Of a stretch of 64,000 bases of DNA, positions 41,357 to 49,612 are shown piece after piece. The notes under the pieces were generated by a model. It had not been told where the DNA came from. It searched no databases and saw only the letters and a list, made by a program, of their open reading frames with translations. The stretch lies in the NCBI GenBank assembly GCA_900549235.1, contig URNT01000016.1, forward strand, positions 1-64,000. Direction: 5' to 3'. The translations under genes were made by a program, and so were the position numbers. The stretch is from an uncultured Clostridium sp. (lineage in GTDB: Bacteria; Bacillota; Clostridia; Lachnospirales; Lachnospiraceae). How positions within the stretch are numbered: the first letter of the stretch is position 1; the number at the start of each line of letters is the position of its first letter.

Positions 41357-42520
41357 ATGCTGGTTCAATTTACTTTTAATAATTTTAAGCTGTTCCGTGA
41401 TGAAACCCTGCTGGATCTTCTGCCTGCTCCGATCAATGAGCACAAGGCGTCTCTGCTGACGGATCCGGCGGATCAGGAGCGGGTTCTTCCTGTTGTAGGG
41501 ATCTACGGGCCAAATGGCAGCGGAAAGTCTACGGTGCTGAAGGCACTGGCCGGTCTGGCCGGATGGGTTACAAGGGGAAGTGTAAGAGGGAGCGGCCCTC
41601 TTTTTTATCTGGCGGATGAAGGATATGGAGAGCTTCCTACTGGATTTGATGTGCTGTTTCGCAACGGCGGGTATCTGTTCCGGTATCAGCTGCAGCTGCT
41701 GGAACACACGATTATAGAAGAAACTCTGTTTTACGGAAAACTGGGGTCAGATGATGCAGGCATCTTGTTCAGCCGCAGGGATATGGAGGTGCATCTGGGA
41801 CGTGAGGCAGGACAGAAGGCATTGGAACGGCTTTCTCCGGACCGTCCCCTTCTCTCTCTGTTTGATTCCCCCTCTGATACAGAGGCTGTACGGGCAGCTC
41901 TTGGGTGGTTTAAGGAAATAAGAGCCGATTTTGGAGAGGATTTTTCTCACAAACTGCCTGCTGATAGCGAAACACGGGAGCAGCTCTGCCTTATTCTTCA
42001 GAGAATGGGACTGGATATATGGGACTATGAGCCGTCGGCAGACGGGAGCCTTCTCCTGATCCATGGAAGCCGGGGCTTTGGTTCCCATACCTATTCCCTG
42101 CCTTTTAAAGAAGAATCGGCAGGCACCAGAAAGCTCCTTTGCTTCCTGCCTCTGATGCTCCGCTGTCTGAAGGAAGGCTCTGTACTGCTGGCTGATGATC
42201 TGGACCGCTGTCTCCATCCCCATATGATCCGTTTTCTCGTGGAGCAGTTTACTAATCGTGAGAATAATCCTCACGATGCTCAGCTTATTTTCACCAGTCA
42301 TAACACCGCCCTTCTGACCCCTGCGGCTCTCCGGCGGGATGAGATCTGGCTGTGCTGCCGCCCCGCGGGCCGGGAGGCGGTGCTCTACCCTCTTTCTTCC
42401 TATAAAAAGGAAAATGGCCTCATCCCTAGAAATGATGAGGCCTATGGCAAACAATATCTGGAAGGACGTTACGGCGCCCTCCCGGCTGTGATCAAGGATT
42501 CATCAGGTTCTGAGGCATAA
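41357..42520 (+). CDS. AAA/ABC-type ATPase (COG1106-like, OLD/RloA-related)
   Basis: A 387-residue ATPase: N-terminal FTFNNFKLFRDETLL strand typical of SMC/OLD-like proteins, Walker A GPNGSGKSTVLK (near residue 56), signature-like SAGTRKLLCFLP, Walker B SVLLADDLDRCLHP and switch His in FTSHNTALL. Start 41357 is preferred over 41324 because AAAAGGAG lies upstream of it. Related proteins act in abortive infection and RloA/RloB systems, but no nuclease or partner gene is adjacent, so a defence role is only possible. Its 3' end overlaps the convergent BTAD gene by 29 bases. Confidence 0.8.
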   Translation: MLVQFTFNNFKLFRDETLLDLLPAPINEHKASLLTDPADQERVLPVVGIYGPNGSGKSTVLKALAGLAGWVTRGSVRGSGPLFYLADEGYGELPTGFDVLFRNGGYLFRYQLQLLEHTIIEETLFYGKLGSDDAGILFSRRDMEVHLGREAGQKALERLSPDRPLLSLFDSPSDTEAVRAALGWFKEIRADFGEDFSHKLPADSETREQLCLILQRMGLDIWDYEPSADGSLLLIHGSRGFGSHTYSLPFKEESAGTRKLLCFLPLMLRCLKEGSVLLADDLDRCLHPHMIRFLVEQFTNRENNPHDAQLIFTSHNTALLTPAALRRDEIWLCCRPAGREAVLYPLSSYKKENGLIPRNDEAYGKQYLEGRYGALPAVIKDSSGSEA

Positions 42521-43706
42521 CCTGATAGTTAAGCCGGAGCCTTCTGGCTCCTTCCCACAGATGGAGACTCCGGTCTATCCGTTGGTAGATCCTGGTGCAG
42601 TATTCCTCTGTGGTGCCGTTTAGAAGCACCAGATACTGGCTGGGGTTGTAGCAGGTAAACAGATCCCCCTTCCGCAGGGAACCTGCAATGGCGGATTTCA
42701 GATGGACGGAAGCGTCTTTTATAAAATCTCCGCTTCCGTCCAGGGATTTCCCCTTTGTATCCAGCAGGGTACAGCACAGAAGTACATAGTTAAAGCTGAC
42801 CCGCTCTGCCATACGGCTCAGCAGCCGGTAGCAGTCCATAAAGGAGGGGTAGGAACAGTAATAGGGGCCATCCATCCGTTCTCTCTCGTGGAGACTTTCC
42901 TGCACGTCCCGCAGGGTATCGGCCGTATAGCGGATCTGGCTGCTCATCAGCCGAAACCGCTCCAGCATTTTTTCAGAAGGCGGAAGCCCCTGTTCTTCAA
43001 AATACTGAGCCACTACCTTATCGTAGACCTGCATGGCCTCCTTGTAGCGCTTCATTGCGATCAGGCAATCGATCTTCATGATCTGACAATCCTCATAGGG
43101 GTACAGCTCGCAGGCCGTGGAGCACAGTTCCAGAAGCTCACCGTATTCCCGCTTGGCCCAAAGCTGGTCATAGACTGCTTTTAAGCAGGCGAAATACAGA
43201 TCCTGGAGATAAATGCTGATGGCGGAAACCCATTTTTCACCAGTGTGTTGAGATAAAAACTCACCTTGATATAGATTGCAGGCTTTTTTATAGTCCTCTT
43301 CCCGACCGCTTTTCAATGCCTTCTGAGCTTTTTTCTCAAATTTGCGGGCATCGATGGTAACCTGAAGTGCTCCGCTGTCCCAGCGGTAGATGCCGCCCTC
43401 TGTCCGTATATATTCATGAGGCGGAAATCCCCACTGCTCTAAAAATTTGCGAAGGCGGAATACGATCGCCCGCAGGCTTCCGGAAGGACTGGAGCTGTCG
43501 CCGCTGCCGTACAGCATAGCCAGAAGCTCCTCTCTGTAAACTCCCTCCTCTCCAGTATACAGCAGGATCAAAAGCAGCTGCAGTACCTTTCCGCCGGGAT
43601 TGCTTCCCAGCGGCAGCCGCCTCTGATCCAGCTCCAAAGCCATTGTCCCCATCATCGTCACCTTAAACTCCGGTCCTGCCTTTGCTGCTTGATTTCCTTC
43701 TCCCAT
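42492..43706 (-). CDS. BTAD-type transcriptional regulator with degenerate GGDEF-like C-terminus
   Basis: A 404-residue protein. Residues about 15-110 form a winged helix of the OmpR/SARP type (SLRAIVFRLRKFLEQWGF). Residues about 120-265 are a bacterial transcriptional activation domain with TPR-like helices (LYQGEFLSQHTGEKWVSA, CELYPYEDCQIMKIDCLIAMKRYKEAMQVYD). The C-terminus (about 290-404) resembles a GGDEF fold (SLRKGDLFTCYNPSQYLVLL) without the GGDEF motif, so it is probably a sensor rather than a cyclase. It has a good promoter and a cre-like site at the transcription start. Targets are unknown. Confidence 0.78.
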   Translation of the reverse strand: MGEGNQAAKAGPEFKVTMMGTMALELDQRRLPLGSNPGGKVLQLLLILLYTGEEGVYREELLAMLYGSGDSSSPSGSLRAIVFRLRKFLEQWGFPPHEYIRTEGGIYRWDSGALQVTIDARKFEKKAQKALKSGREEDYKKACNLYQGEFLSQHTGEKWVSAISIYLQDLYFACLKAVYDQLWAKREYGELLELCSTACELYPYEDCQIMKIDCLIAMKRYKEAMQVYDKVVAQYFEEQGLPPSEKMLERFRLMSSQIRYTADTLRDVQESLHERERMDGPYYCSYPSFMDCYRLLSRMAERVSFNYVLLCCTLLDTKGKSLDGSGDFIKDASVHLKSAIAGSLRKGDLFTCYNPSQYLVLLNGTTEEYCTRIYQRIDRSLHLWEGARRLRLNYQVMPQNLMNP

Positions 43707-43725
43707 TTTTCTCCTCCCCTAATCT

Positions 43726-43739
43726 GCGAAACGTTTACA
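43726..43739 (-). promoter_or_regulatory. cre-like site at the start of the BTAD transcript
   Basis: TGTAAACGTTTCGC on the minus strand matches the first 12 positions of the cre consensus TGWAARCGYTWNCA. It lies just downstream of the -10, where CcpA binding would act as a roadblock. Confidence 0.5.
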
Positions 43740-43742
43740 GAT

Positions 43743-43771
43743 ATTTTACTACACATAAAGATATTTTTCAA
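43743..43771 (-). promoter_or_regulatory. Promoter of the BTAD regulator gene
   Basis: Minus-strand TTGAAA (43766-43771), 17-base spacer, TAAAAT (43743-43748). Confidence 0.7.
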
Positions 43772-43778
43772 ATATACG

Positions 43779-45104
43779 CTATCGTTCCCTCATATACCAT
43801 ACATAATAGGGAACTTCTGCCAACAGCATACAGCTCCAGCCGATGGCGCAGGCATATGCCACTCCCTGCATCCCCATCCGGGGCGCAAACAGGTAGACAA
43901 AGATTACCCGAAGGCTGGTCTGAATGAAGGTCCCCATCAGCGTAATACCCATATTTCCCATTCCTCTGAAAAAACCCTGGATCCCATTGGTAAAGGCCGG
44001 AAAAATATAAAAAAATGCCATTACTGCCAGATAGCTGCTTCCAATGGCCACGATGGAGCCATTTCCCTCTGTTACAAACAGACCTACCAGAGGCTTCTTA
44101 AACAGAGTGATCACCAGACAGATCAGCCCCCAGTAGGCCGCCTCCAGAGTCAGGCCCTTTCTGAAGCCGGCCCGGATCCGGTCATTTCTCCCGGCTCCCC
44201 GGTTTTGAGCCACAAAGGTGGTGATGCCGTGGGAAATGCTCTGCTCCGGCGTAAATGCGTAATCGTCGATCCGGTTCACTGCGTTAAACGCCGCGATCAT
44301 ATCCACTCCCAGAGGATTGATGGCCCCCTGGATCAGCAGCTTTCCAATGGGCTGGCAGGACTGCTGCAGAGCCGTAACACTGCCGTACCGCAAAGTCTGC
44401 TTTAAAAGGGGCAGATCCATGGAAAATTCTCCCCGCTTCAGCTGGAGCATGGGGATCTTTCTATATACATAGGCAATACAGAGAAGGGCTGAGGCCGCTT
44501 CCGCCACGACTGTGGTAACAGCAGAGCAGATGATACCGAAGCCCAGACCTCCGATAAAGATCAGATCCAGCACCGCATTTAATATGGAAGAAAAGGCTAA
44601 AAATTTCAGAGGTGTTTTGGAGTCTCCCACGCTTTTTAAAGCGGAGGAAACAGCATTGTAAAAATATGTAAATGGTGCTCCCAGGAAAATGATGGCCAAA
44701 TAGGCAGAGGCACTGTCAAGAAGTTCCGGCGGTACCTGCAGCAGGGTCAGAAGATGCTTTGAAAAAAAAGCTCCTGTGAGAGCCACAATGAGAGAAAACC
44801 AGAAGCCGAAGATAACGGTGGTGGACATCTCCCGCTTCAGCTTTTCCTTCTCTCCTGCTCCGAAAAATTCGCTCATCAGCACCGAGGCACCCATACAGAT
44901 CCCGGATATGCCCAGAATTACAATATTCATAACGGGACTGGCTGTTCCCTCTGCTGCCAGTGCCTCTTTTCCAATAAACCTCCCGGCAATAATGGAATCC
45001 ACTGCATTATAGGTAAGCTGGAACAAATTTCCCAGGATCAGAGGGATGGAATAGTTGATCAAATGTCTGTGTATATTGCCTTCTGTCATATTTACTGCTG
45101 CCAT
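43779..45104 (-). CDS. MATE family efflux transporter
   Basis: A 441-residue exporter with about 12 membrane segments and MATE signatures QLTYNAVDSIIAGRFIGKEAL near the start and GDSKTPLKFLAFSSILNAVLDL in the middle. It is complete in both halves, unlike the remnant at 16638-17506. AAAGGAG precedes the ATG by 8 bases. It follows the greA gene by 30 bases and may be co-transcribed with it. The substrate is unknown. Confidence 0.92.
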   Translation of the reverse strand: MAAVNMTEGNIHRHLINYSIPLILGNLFQLTYNAVDSIIAGRFIGKEALAAEGTASPVMNIVILGISGICMGASVLMSEFFGAGEKEKLKREMSTTVIFGFWFSLIVALTGAFFSKHLLTLLQVPPELLDSASAYLAIIFLGAPFTYFYNAVSSALKSVGDSKTPLKFLAFSSILNAVLDLIFIGGLGFGIICSAVTTVVAEAASALLCIAYVYRKIPMLQLKRGEFSMDLPLLKQTLRYGSVTALQQSCQPIGKLLIQGAINPLGVDMIAAFNAVNRIDDYAFTPEQSISHGITTFVAQNRGAGRNDRIRAGFRKGLTLEAAYWGLICLVITLFKKPLVGLFVTEGNGSIVAIGSSYLAVMAFFYIFPAFTNGIQGFFRGMGNMGITLMGTFIQTSLRVIFVYLFAPRMGMQGVAYACAIGWSCMLLAEVPYYVWYMRER

Positions 45105-45134
45105 AATTACTGCTCCTTTGTCACGTTCCGGCGG

Positions 45135-45638
45135 TCAGAATTTGCGCAGATCGTCCTCTTCGTCCTCTGCTGTCTTGTCAATGGAACGGATCTCCGCGTC
45201 ATATCCGAACCGGTCATCTACCTTTACATATACCTTATCTCCCACCTTCCGGCCCTTTATGGCCTTTCCAAGAGGGGAGTCTATACTGATCAGGCCCTTT
45301 AGAGAATTCCCCCGGACGGTGGTTACCAGCTTGTACTCCTCTGTCTCGTCATCCTCCGGGATATAGATCTGAACCCGGTCTCCAAGGCCTACCTCGTCGG
45401 AGCGGGACTGGTCAGAAACAATCCTGGCTGTCTTAATCATCTTTTCCAGATAGCGAATCCGGCTTTCGTTACGGTTCTTGTCCTGCTTTGCTGCCTTATA
45501 TTCAAAGTTTTCGCTGAGATCTCCATGGGCCCTTGCTTCCTTTACAGCCTCCAGTGCCTCCTTGCGGACTACCAGCTTCCGGTACTCGATCTCCTCCTGC
45601 ATTTTTTTAATGTCATTTTTCGTCAGATTATCATACAT
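45135..45638 (-). CDS. greA: Transcription elongation factor GreA-like
   Basis: A 167-residue protein with the GreA N-terminal coiled coil (HGDLSENFEYKAAKQDKN, acidic tip for RNA cleavage) and C-terminal FKBP-like domain (VRGNSLKGLISIDSPLGKAIKGRKVGDKVYV). It rescues backtracked RNA polymerase by stimulating transcript cleavage. The usual GreA is about 158 residues; the acidic tail DEEDDLRKF is an extra. The lineage often carries more than one GreA paralogue, so the symbol means family only. Confidence 0.9.
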   Translation of the reverse strand: MYDNLTKNDIKKMQEEIEYRKLVVRKEALEAVKEARAHGDLSENFEYKAAKQDKNRNESRIRYLEKMIKTARIVSDQSRSDEVGLGDRVQIYIPEDDETEEYKLVTTVRGNSLKGLISIDSPLGKAIKGRKVGDKVYVKVDDRFGYDAEIRSIDKTAEDEEDDLRKF

Positions 45639-45812
45639 AATAGCCTGCGCTGTCCTTTCTAATAATTTCTGTCCCGGCCTCCCTGGGTCAGGTAATCGGC
45701 CATGATCCGGTTGTACAAATATATTGTTCCTCTCATCTATGTCTGACCCGACTTTTATAATTTATTTATTTTCACTTTAGCTTTTTTAGGATTTCTTTAG
45801 TCTGTGCTCAAA

Positions 45813-45841
45813 CTTTGGTCACATTTTCCAGGTATTATAAT
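45813..45841 (+). promoter_or_regulatory. Promoter of the structured leader / SOD-like gene
   Basis: Perfect TATAAT (45836-45841). The -35 is weak, CTTTGG or TTTGGT depending on a 17- or 16-base spacer (45813-45819). Confidence 0.55.
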
Positions 45842-45946
45842 ACATGTAAAGGCGATGAGCCTTTTACCATACAGGAAAACACTTTTTCATACCTAAAGCC
45901 GGCAGCCCCCTTCTGCCGGCTCCCTCCATTTTAAGGGGGATTTTTT
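45842..45946 (+). ncRNA. Structured leader or small RNA with three hairpins and a terminator
   Basis: After the promoter the RNA folds by eye into three stems: GTAAAGGC/GCCTTTTAC (45846-45867, loop GATGA); AGCCGGCAG/CTGCCGGCT (45897-45921); and TCCCTCC/GGGGGA (45921-45940), followed by a run of six T residues. The third is a terminator 49 bases before the SOD-like ATG. It is either an attenuated leader of that gene or a free small RNA of about 110 bases. It matches no riboswitch class I recognise. Confidence 0.5.
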
Positions 45947-45994
45947 CTGTCCTTTTTACATATGCTGTAAGGAATCCATTTTCAGGAGAATCCT

Positions 45995-46480
45995 ATGGCT
46001 GAACAATCTCAATCTGTTACTCCCGGCGACGTGTTCGCCGACCTGCTGCGTTTCCGCAGTCCTGACGCGGTGGCCTGGGTCAGAGGCGGCGCCGCCTATC
46101 CCCAGATCAGCGGACTGGTCAAATTTTACTCCACTCCCTATGGAGGGATCCTTGTAGAAGCAGAAGTTTTTAATCTTCCCAAGGGCTCCCGCTTCTATGC
46201 CCTTCATATCCACGAAAACAGTGACTGCTCCGATCAGTTTTCCCATGTAGGCGGGCATTATAATCCTACGGGATCGGATCATCCCTTCCATGAGGGAGAT
46301 CTGCTGCCCCTTTTGGGAAATGAGGGTTACGCCTGGCTTTCCTTCTATGACAAGCGCTTTACTATCCCCGGCATCATGGAGCGGGCGGTGATCATCCACC
46401 AGATGCCGGATGATTTTACCTCCCAGCCCTCCGGCAATCCGGGAATGATGATCGCCTGCGGTGTAATACGAAAAAGCTGA
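45995..46480 (+). CDS. Cu-Zn superoxide dismutase-like protein, cytoplasmic
   Basis: A 161-residue protein with the Cu-Zn SOD ligand pattern: HIH (71, 73) for copper, His88 in VGGHYNP as bridging ligand, His96 or His99 and Asp102 (HPFHEGDLLP) for zinc, His135 (IIHQMPDDF) as last copper ligand. Cys78 and Cys155 could form the conserved disulfide. There is no signal peptide, unusual for a bacterial enzyme of this class, which is normally periplasmic or lipid-anchored. AGGAG precedes the ATG. Whether it has dismutase activity is not shown. Confidence 0.82.
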   Translation: MAEQSQSVTPGDVFADLLRFRSPDAVAWVRGGAAYPQISGLVKFYSTPYGGILVEAEVFNLPKGSRFYALHIHENSDCSDQFSHVGGHYNPTGSDHPFHEGDLLPLLGNEGYAWLSFYDKRFTIPGIMERAVIIHQMPDDFTSQPSGNPGMMIACGVIRKS

Positions 46481-46486
46481 CGGCGG

Positions 46487-47488
46487 TCAATAGCCTTTGA
46501 ATCCCCCGTCTATGTCAAAATCCAGATCATGGAAAATGGCTGAAACCGCGCTTTCGTATTCTCCCAGGCGCTGGGCCTTGCGGAGCCGCTTCATGTGGGA
46601 GCCATCATCAGAAAACGGCTGAATCAGATAGAGCCAGAGCTCCTTCATTTTAAACAATACATTGCGGTCGCCGGACATCACCTGACGATAGCCCTCATAG
46701 ACCGAATGGTGGAATTCCTTCAGAACAGATCGGATCTGATCCCTGGAAGGCGCTGCCTCAGGGGCGGCCTCCATCCGCCCGGGCAGCCAGGGATTTGACA
46801 AAATGCCCCGGCCAAGCATCACCCGGTCTGGCACAGGGCAGTTCTCAGCCCTCAGATACGCTTCCAGTTTTTTATAGGAATCCGGCATAAACAAGTCTCC
46901 ATTGTAGCACACCGGGCTGCGGCTCCCTTCCATACCGGCTATAAAATAAGCCAGGCGGGGATCATTTTTATAAAAATCCTGCTGAATCCTGGGGTGGATG
47001 ATCAGCTCCGTAAGAGGGAAGCGGTTGTAGATCTCAAGCAGCCTCCCAAACTCCTCTGGACTGTCCTTTCCCAGGCGGGTTTTGATGGAATATTTCATAT
47101 CAAGGCGCTCCAGCCCCTCTGTGATCTCCTCCAGGAACTGCTCCAGCTCCTCAGGAAATGCCAGAAAGCCGGAGCCCTTTTTCTTTGTCACCACCGTCGG
47201 GGACGGGCAGCCAAGGTTTATGTTAATCTCCCCATAGCCGTATTCCTTCAGCCCGCTGGCGGCCTGAAGAAGGGTTTCCGGCTGGCTGGTCAGAAGCTGG
47301 GGAATCAGGTTCTGACCCTGGTTGTGCTCCGGCAGGATCTCATTTCTGTCTCTGGTGCTGAATATACTGTTGTGCTTCGGCGCGATAAACGGCGTAAAAT
47401 ACCGGTCCATAGGCCTGAAATGTGCATGATACGCCCGGCGGTATATATATCCGGTAATCCCCTCCATAGGGGCCAGGTAATAGGTCAT
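46487..47488 (-). CDS. tRNA-dihydrouridine synthase family protein
   Basis: A 333-residue flavoenzyme-like protein, DUS family: FMN-binding start MTYYLAPMEGITGYIYRR, catalytic-loop Cys in INLGCPSPTVVTKKKGSG, and VMLGRGILSNPWL late. It reduces uridines in the tRNA D-loop. The start at 47488 is chosen as the family start, with AAGGAG about 12 bases upstream; the longer frame from 47551 adds 21 unrelated residues and begins inside the promoter. It converges on the SOD-like gene (6-base gap). Confidence 0.88.
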   Translation of the reverse strand: MTYYLAPMEGITGYIYRRAYHAHFRPMDRYFTPFIAPKHNSIFSTRDRNEILPEHNQGQNLIPQLLTSQPETLLQAASGLKEYGYGEININLGCPSPTVVTKKKGSGFLAFPEELEQFLEEITEGLERLDMKYSIKTRLGKDSPEEFGRLLEIYNRFPLTELIIHPRIQQDFYKNDPRLAYFIAGMEGSRSPVCYNGDLFMPDSYKKLEAYLRAENCPVPDRVMLGRGILSNPWLPGRMEAAPEAAPSRDQIRSVLKEFHHSVYEGYRQVMSGDRNVLFKMKELWLYLIQPFSDDGSHMKRLRKAQRLGEYESAVSAIFHDLDFDIDGGFKGY

Positions 47489-47522
47489 AGTGTGATGGGT
47501 CTCCTTGGTTTGATACTTATTT

Positions 47523-47551
47523 ATATTACCACAGAATGGGGTGGGTTGCAA
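47523..47551 (-). promoter_or_regulatory. Promoter of the dihydrouridine synthase gene
   Basis: Minus-strand TTGCAA (47546-47551), 17-base spacer, TAATAT (47523-47528). Confidence 0.55.
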
Positions 47552-47720
47552 TTGGGGCGGAGAGGTTGATTGGCTTTTTGACAGCTGGAAAATGCAGCGG
47601 CAGGCTACACCACCTAGAATAGCTGTGGCTAAGCCGCAATTACAAAGCCGTTCTAGATCACAGAATCTTCTTATATGCTCCGGTATTTCAAATAATTACG
47701 TACTGATCCCATAACGTCAA

Positions 47721-47749
47721 ATAGAGGCGCACCTGATATGCGCCTCTAT
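47721..47749. terminator. Perfect 11-bp hairpin after the GGGtGRT gene
   Basis: ATAGAGGCGCA (47721-47731) pairs fully with TGCGCCTCTAT (47739-47749), loop CCTGATA. The T tract is short on both strands, so it is a probable but imperfect terminator. The remaining 47552-47720 shows no feature I can support. Confidence 0.5.
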
Positions 47750-47774
47750 CTATTACTTCGTATATGCTAATCTC

Positions 47775-48785
47775 TTAGAACTTCCCTTCCTTAGCTGCTT
47801 CCTCGATCGAAACAGCCACAGCCACAGTCATACCAACCATCGGGTTGTTACCAGCGCCAATCAGACCCATCATCTCAACGTGAGCCGGAACGGAAGAAGA
47901 ACCAGCAAACTGAGCGTCAGAGTGCATACGTCCCATAGTATCGGTCATACCATAGGAAGCTGGGCCGGCTGCCATGTTGTCTGGGTGCAGGGTACGGCCT
48001 GTGCCGCCGCCGGATGCTACGGAGAAGTATTTCTTGCCCTTCTCTACGCACTCCTTCTTATAGGTACCTGCTACCGGATGCTGGAATCTGGTTGGGTTGG
48101 TGGAGTTTCCAGTGATAGAAACGTCAACGCCTTCCTTCCACATGATGGCAACACCCTCTGTTACGTCGTTTGCGCCGTAGCAGTTTACCTTGCTTCTTAA
48201 GCCGTCAGAGTAGGACTTTCTCCACAGCTCTTTTACCTCGCCTGTGTAATAATCCATCTCTGTCTCTACATATGTAAAACCGTTGATTCTGGAGATAACC
48301 TGTGCAGCGTCCTTGCCTAAACCGTTAAGGATAACACGCAGTGGTTTCTGACGTACCTTGTTTGCCTTCTCTGCGATACCGATGGCACCCTCAGCAGCTG
48401 CGAAGGACTCGTGGCCAGCCAGGAAGCAGAAGCAGTCTGTAGTCTCCTCCAGAAGCATCTTTCCTAAATTGCCGTGGCCTAAGCCAACTTTACGCTGGTC
48501 AGCAACAGAACCCGGGATACAGAATGCCTGAAGTCCCTCGCCAATGGCTGCTGCTGCGTCTGCTGCCTTTTTGCAGCCCTTTTTGATAGCGATAGCTGCG
48601 CCTACAGTGTAAGCCCACTTAGCATTCTCGAAGCAGATTGGCTGGATACCCTCTACCATCTTGTATACATCAAGTCCGGCATCCTTTGTGATCTTCTCAG
48701 CCTCCTCGATGGAAGCAATGCCATAGCTGTTTAATGCTGCATTAATCTGGTTGATACGTCTCTCATATGATTCAAATAATGCCAT
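47775..48785 (-). CDS. GGGtGRT family protein
   Basis: A 336-residue soluble protein containing the family's namesake SVASGGGTGRTLHPDN and a long conserved alpha/beta body (FCIPGSVADQRKVGLGHGNLGK; MVGMTVAVAVSIEEA). The function is unknown in the literature I know. The start at 48785 (MALFESYERR) follows GGGAGGA; an earlier ATG at 48845 lies inside the upstream gene. It follows the NifU-like gene by 16 bases, a pairing common in Clostridia, which suggests joint action on an iron-sulfur or redox cofactor. Confidence 0.88.
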   Translation of the reverse strand: MALFESYERRINQINAALNSYGIASIEEAEKITKDAGLDVYKMVEGIQPICFENAKWAYTVGAAIAIKKGCKKAADAAAAIGEGLQAFCIPGSVADQRKVGLGHGNLGKMLLEETTDCFCFLAGHESFAAAEGAIGIAEKANKVRQKPLRVILNGLGKDAAQVISRINGFTYVETEMDYYTGEVKELWRKSYSDGLRSKVNCYGANDVTEGVAIMWKEGVDVSITGNSTNPTRFQHPVAGTYKKECVEKGKKYFSVASGGGTGRTLHPDNMAAGPASYGMTDTMGRMHSDAQFAGSSSVPAHVEMMGLIGAGNNPMVGMTVAVAVSIEEAAKEGKF

Positions 48786-48801
48786 GATTCTAGTCCTCCC
48801 T

Positions 48802-49494
48802 TTATTCCTGACGTGGATCGATGATCTTAACTGCATCTGCAACACGGCCGTACTGACCCTTTGCCTTCTCCCATGCAGTATTTGGATCGTCGCCCTTCTT
48901 GATGAAATCAGTCATCTTGCCAAGGCTTACGAACTGGTAACCAATGATCTGATCCTCTGCATCCAGAGCGATACCGGTTACATAGCCTTCTGCCATCTCA
49001 AGGTAGCGAGGACCTTTCTTTAATGTACCGTACATCGTACCTACCTGAGAACGCAGTCCCTTGCCTAAATCCTCAAGACCTGCGCCGATAGGAAGCCCAT
49101 CCTCAGAGAACGCGCTCTGGGTTCTTCCGTAAACGATCTGTAAGAACAGCTCTCTCATAGCGGTGTTGATGGCGTCGCATACTAAGTCTGTATTTAAAGC
49201 TTCCAGCACAGTACGGCCCGGCAGAATCTCAGAAGCCATAGCCGCGGAATGTGTCATACCGGAACATCCGATGGTCTCTACCAGAGCCTCCTGAATGATA
49301 CCCTCCTTCACATTCAGAGTCAGCTTACAGGCACCCTGCTGTGGAGCACACCAGCCTACACCATGTGTAAGACCGGAAATGTCTTTGATTTCTTTTGATT
49401 TTACCCATTTTGCTTCTTCGGGGATTGGAGCAGCGCCATGATGAACGCCCTGTGCGACTGTGCACATCTTTTCTACTTCATGTGAATAAATCAT
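48802..49494 (-). CDS. NifU-like iron-sulfur cluster scaffold-like protein
   Basis: A 230-residue protein with NifU/IscU-type cysteine positions: Cys49 (GVGWCAPQQG), Cys56 and Cys77 in TIGCSGMTHSAAMASEI, which resembles the IscU GCG-x-A-x-A-S motif. A C-terminal region (about 165-230) is longer than in IscU. Likely role is iron-sulfur cluster assembly or transfer, perhaps for the adjacent GGGtGRT protein. First gene of a two-gene operon. Confidence 0.78.
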   Translation of the reverse strand: MIYSHEVEKMCTVAQGVHHGAAPIPEEAKWVKSKEIKDISGLTHGVGWCAPQQGACKLTLNVKEGIIQEALVETIGCSGMTHSAAMASEILPGRTVLEALNTDLVCDAINTAMRELFLQIVYGRTQSAFSEDGLPIGAGLEDLGKGLRSQVGTMYGTLKKGPRYLEMAEGYVTGIALDAEDQIIGYQFVSLGKMTDFIKKGDDPNTAWEKAKGQYGRVADAVKIIDPRQE

Positions 49495-49574
49495 GTGTTA
49501 AAACTCCTTTCAAAAATGAATTTGATCAAGTACAGTGCCCTTTGTTAATTTTATCACATCATACTTGGTTTTAT

Positions 49575-49610
49575 TTTCTCACAAAAAACGACATTTTGCA
49601 AGCAATTTTT
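49575..49610 (-). terminator. Weak terminator after the giant adhesin-sortase gene
   Basis: Minus-strand AACGA...TCGTT and TTGC/GCAA segments can pair with an internal loop and are followed by TTTTTTG. The structure is imperfect. Confidence 0.35.
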
Positions 49611-49612
49611 CG

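Larger units (their letters stand above)
45639..45994. other. Intergenic region 45639-45994
   Basis: The 356-base region contains the greA upstream sequence (minus strand) and, on the plus strand, a promoter (45813-45841) and a structured leader with a terminator (45842-45946) ahead of the SOD-like gene. No protein gene is seen. Confidence 0.6.

Noticed and set aside
45846..45890. Fluoride riboswitch, suggested by GGCGATGAG
   Set aside because: The GGCGATGAG here is the loop of a simple hairpin, and the second conserved part (CTGATG and ACCGC-like elements) is missing. The downstream gene is not a fluoride channel.
47571..47660. CTAGAAT...GTTCTAG inverted repeat as a small mobile element
   Set aside because: Only about 6 bases match, no target duplication or second copy was found in the window.
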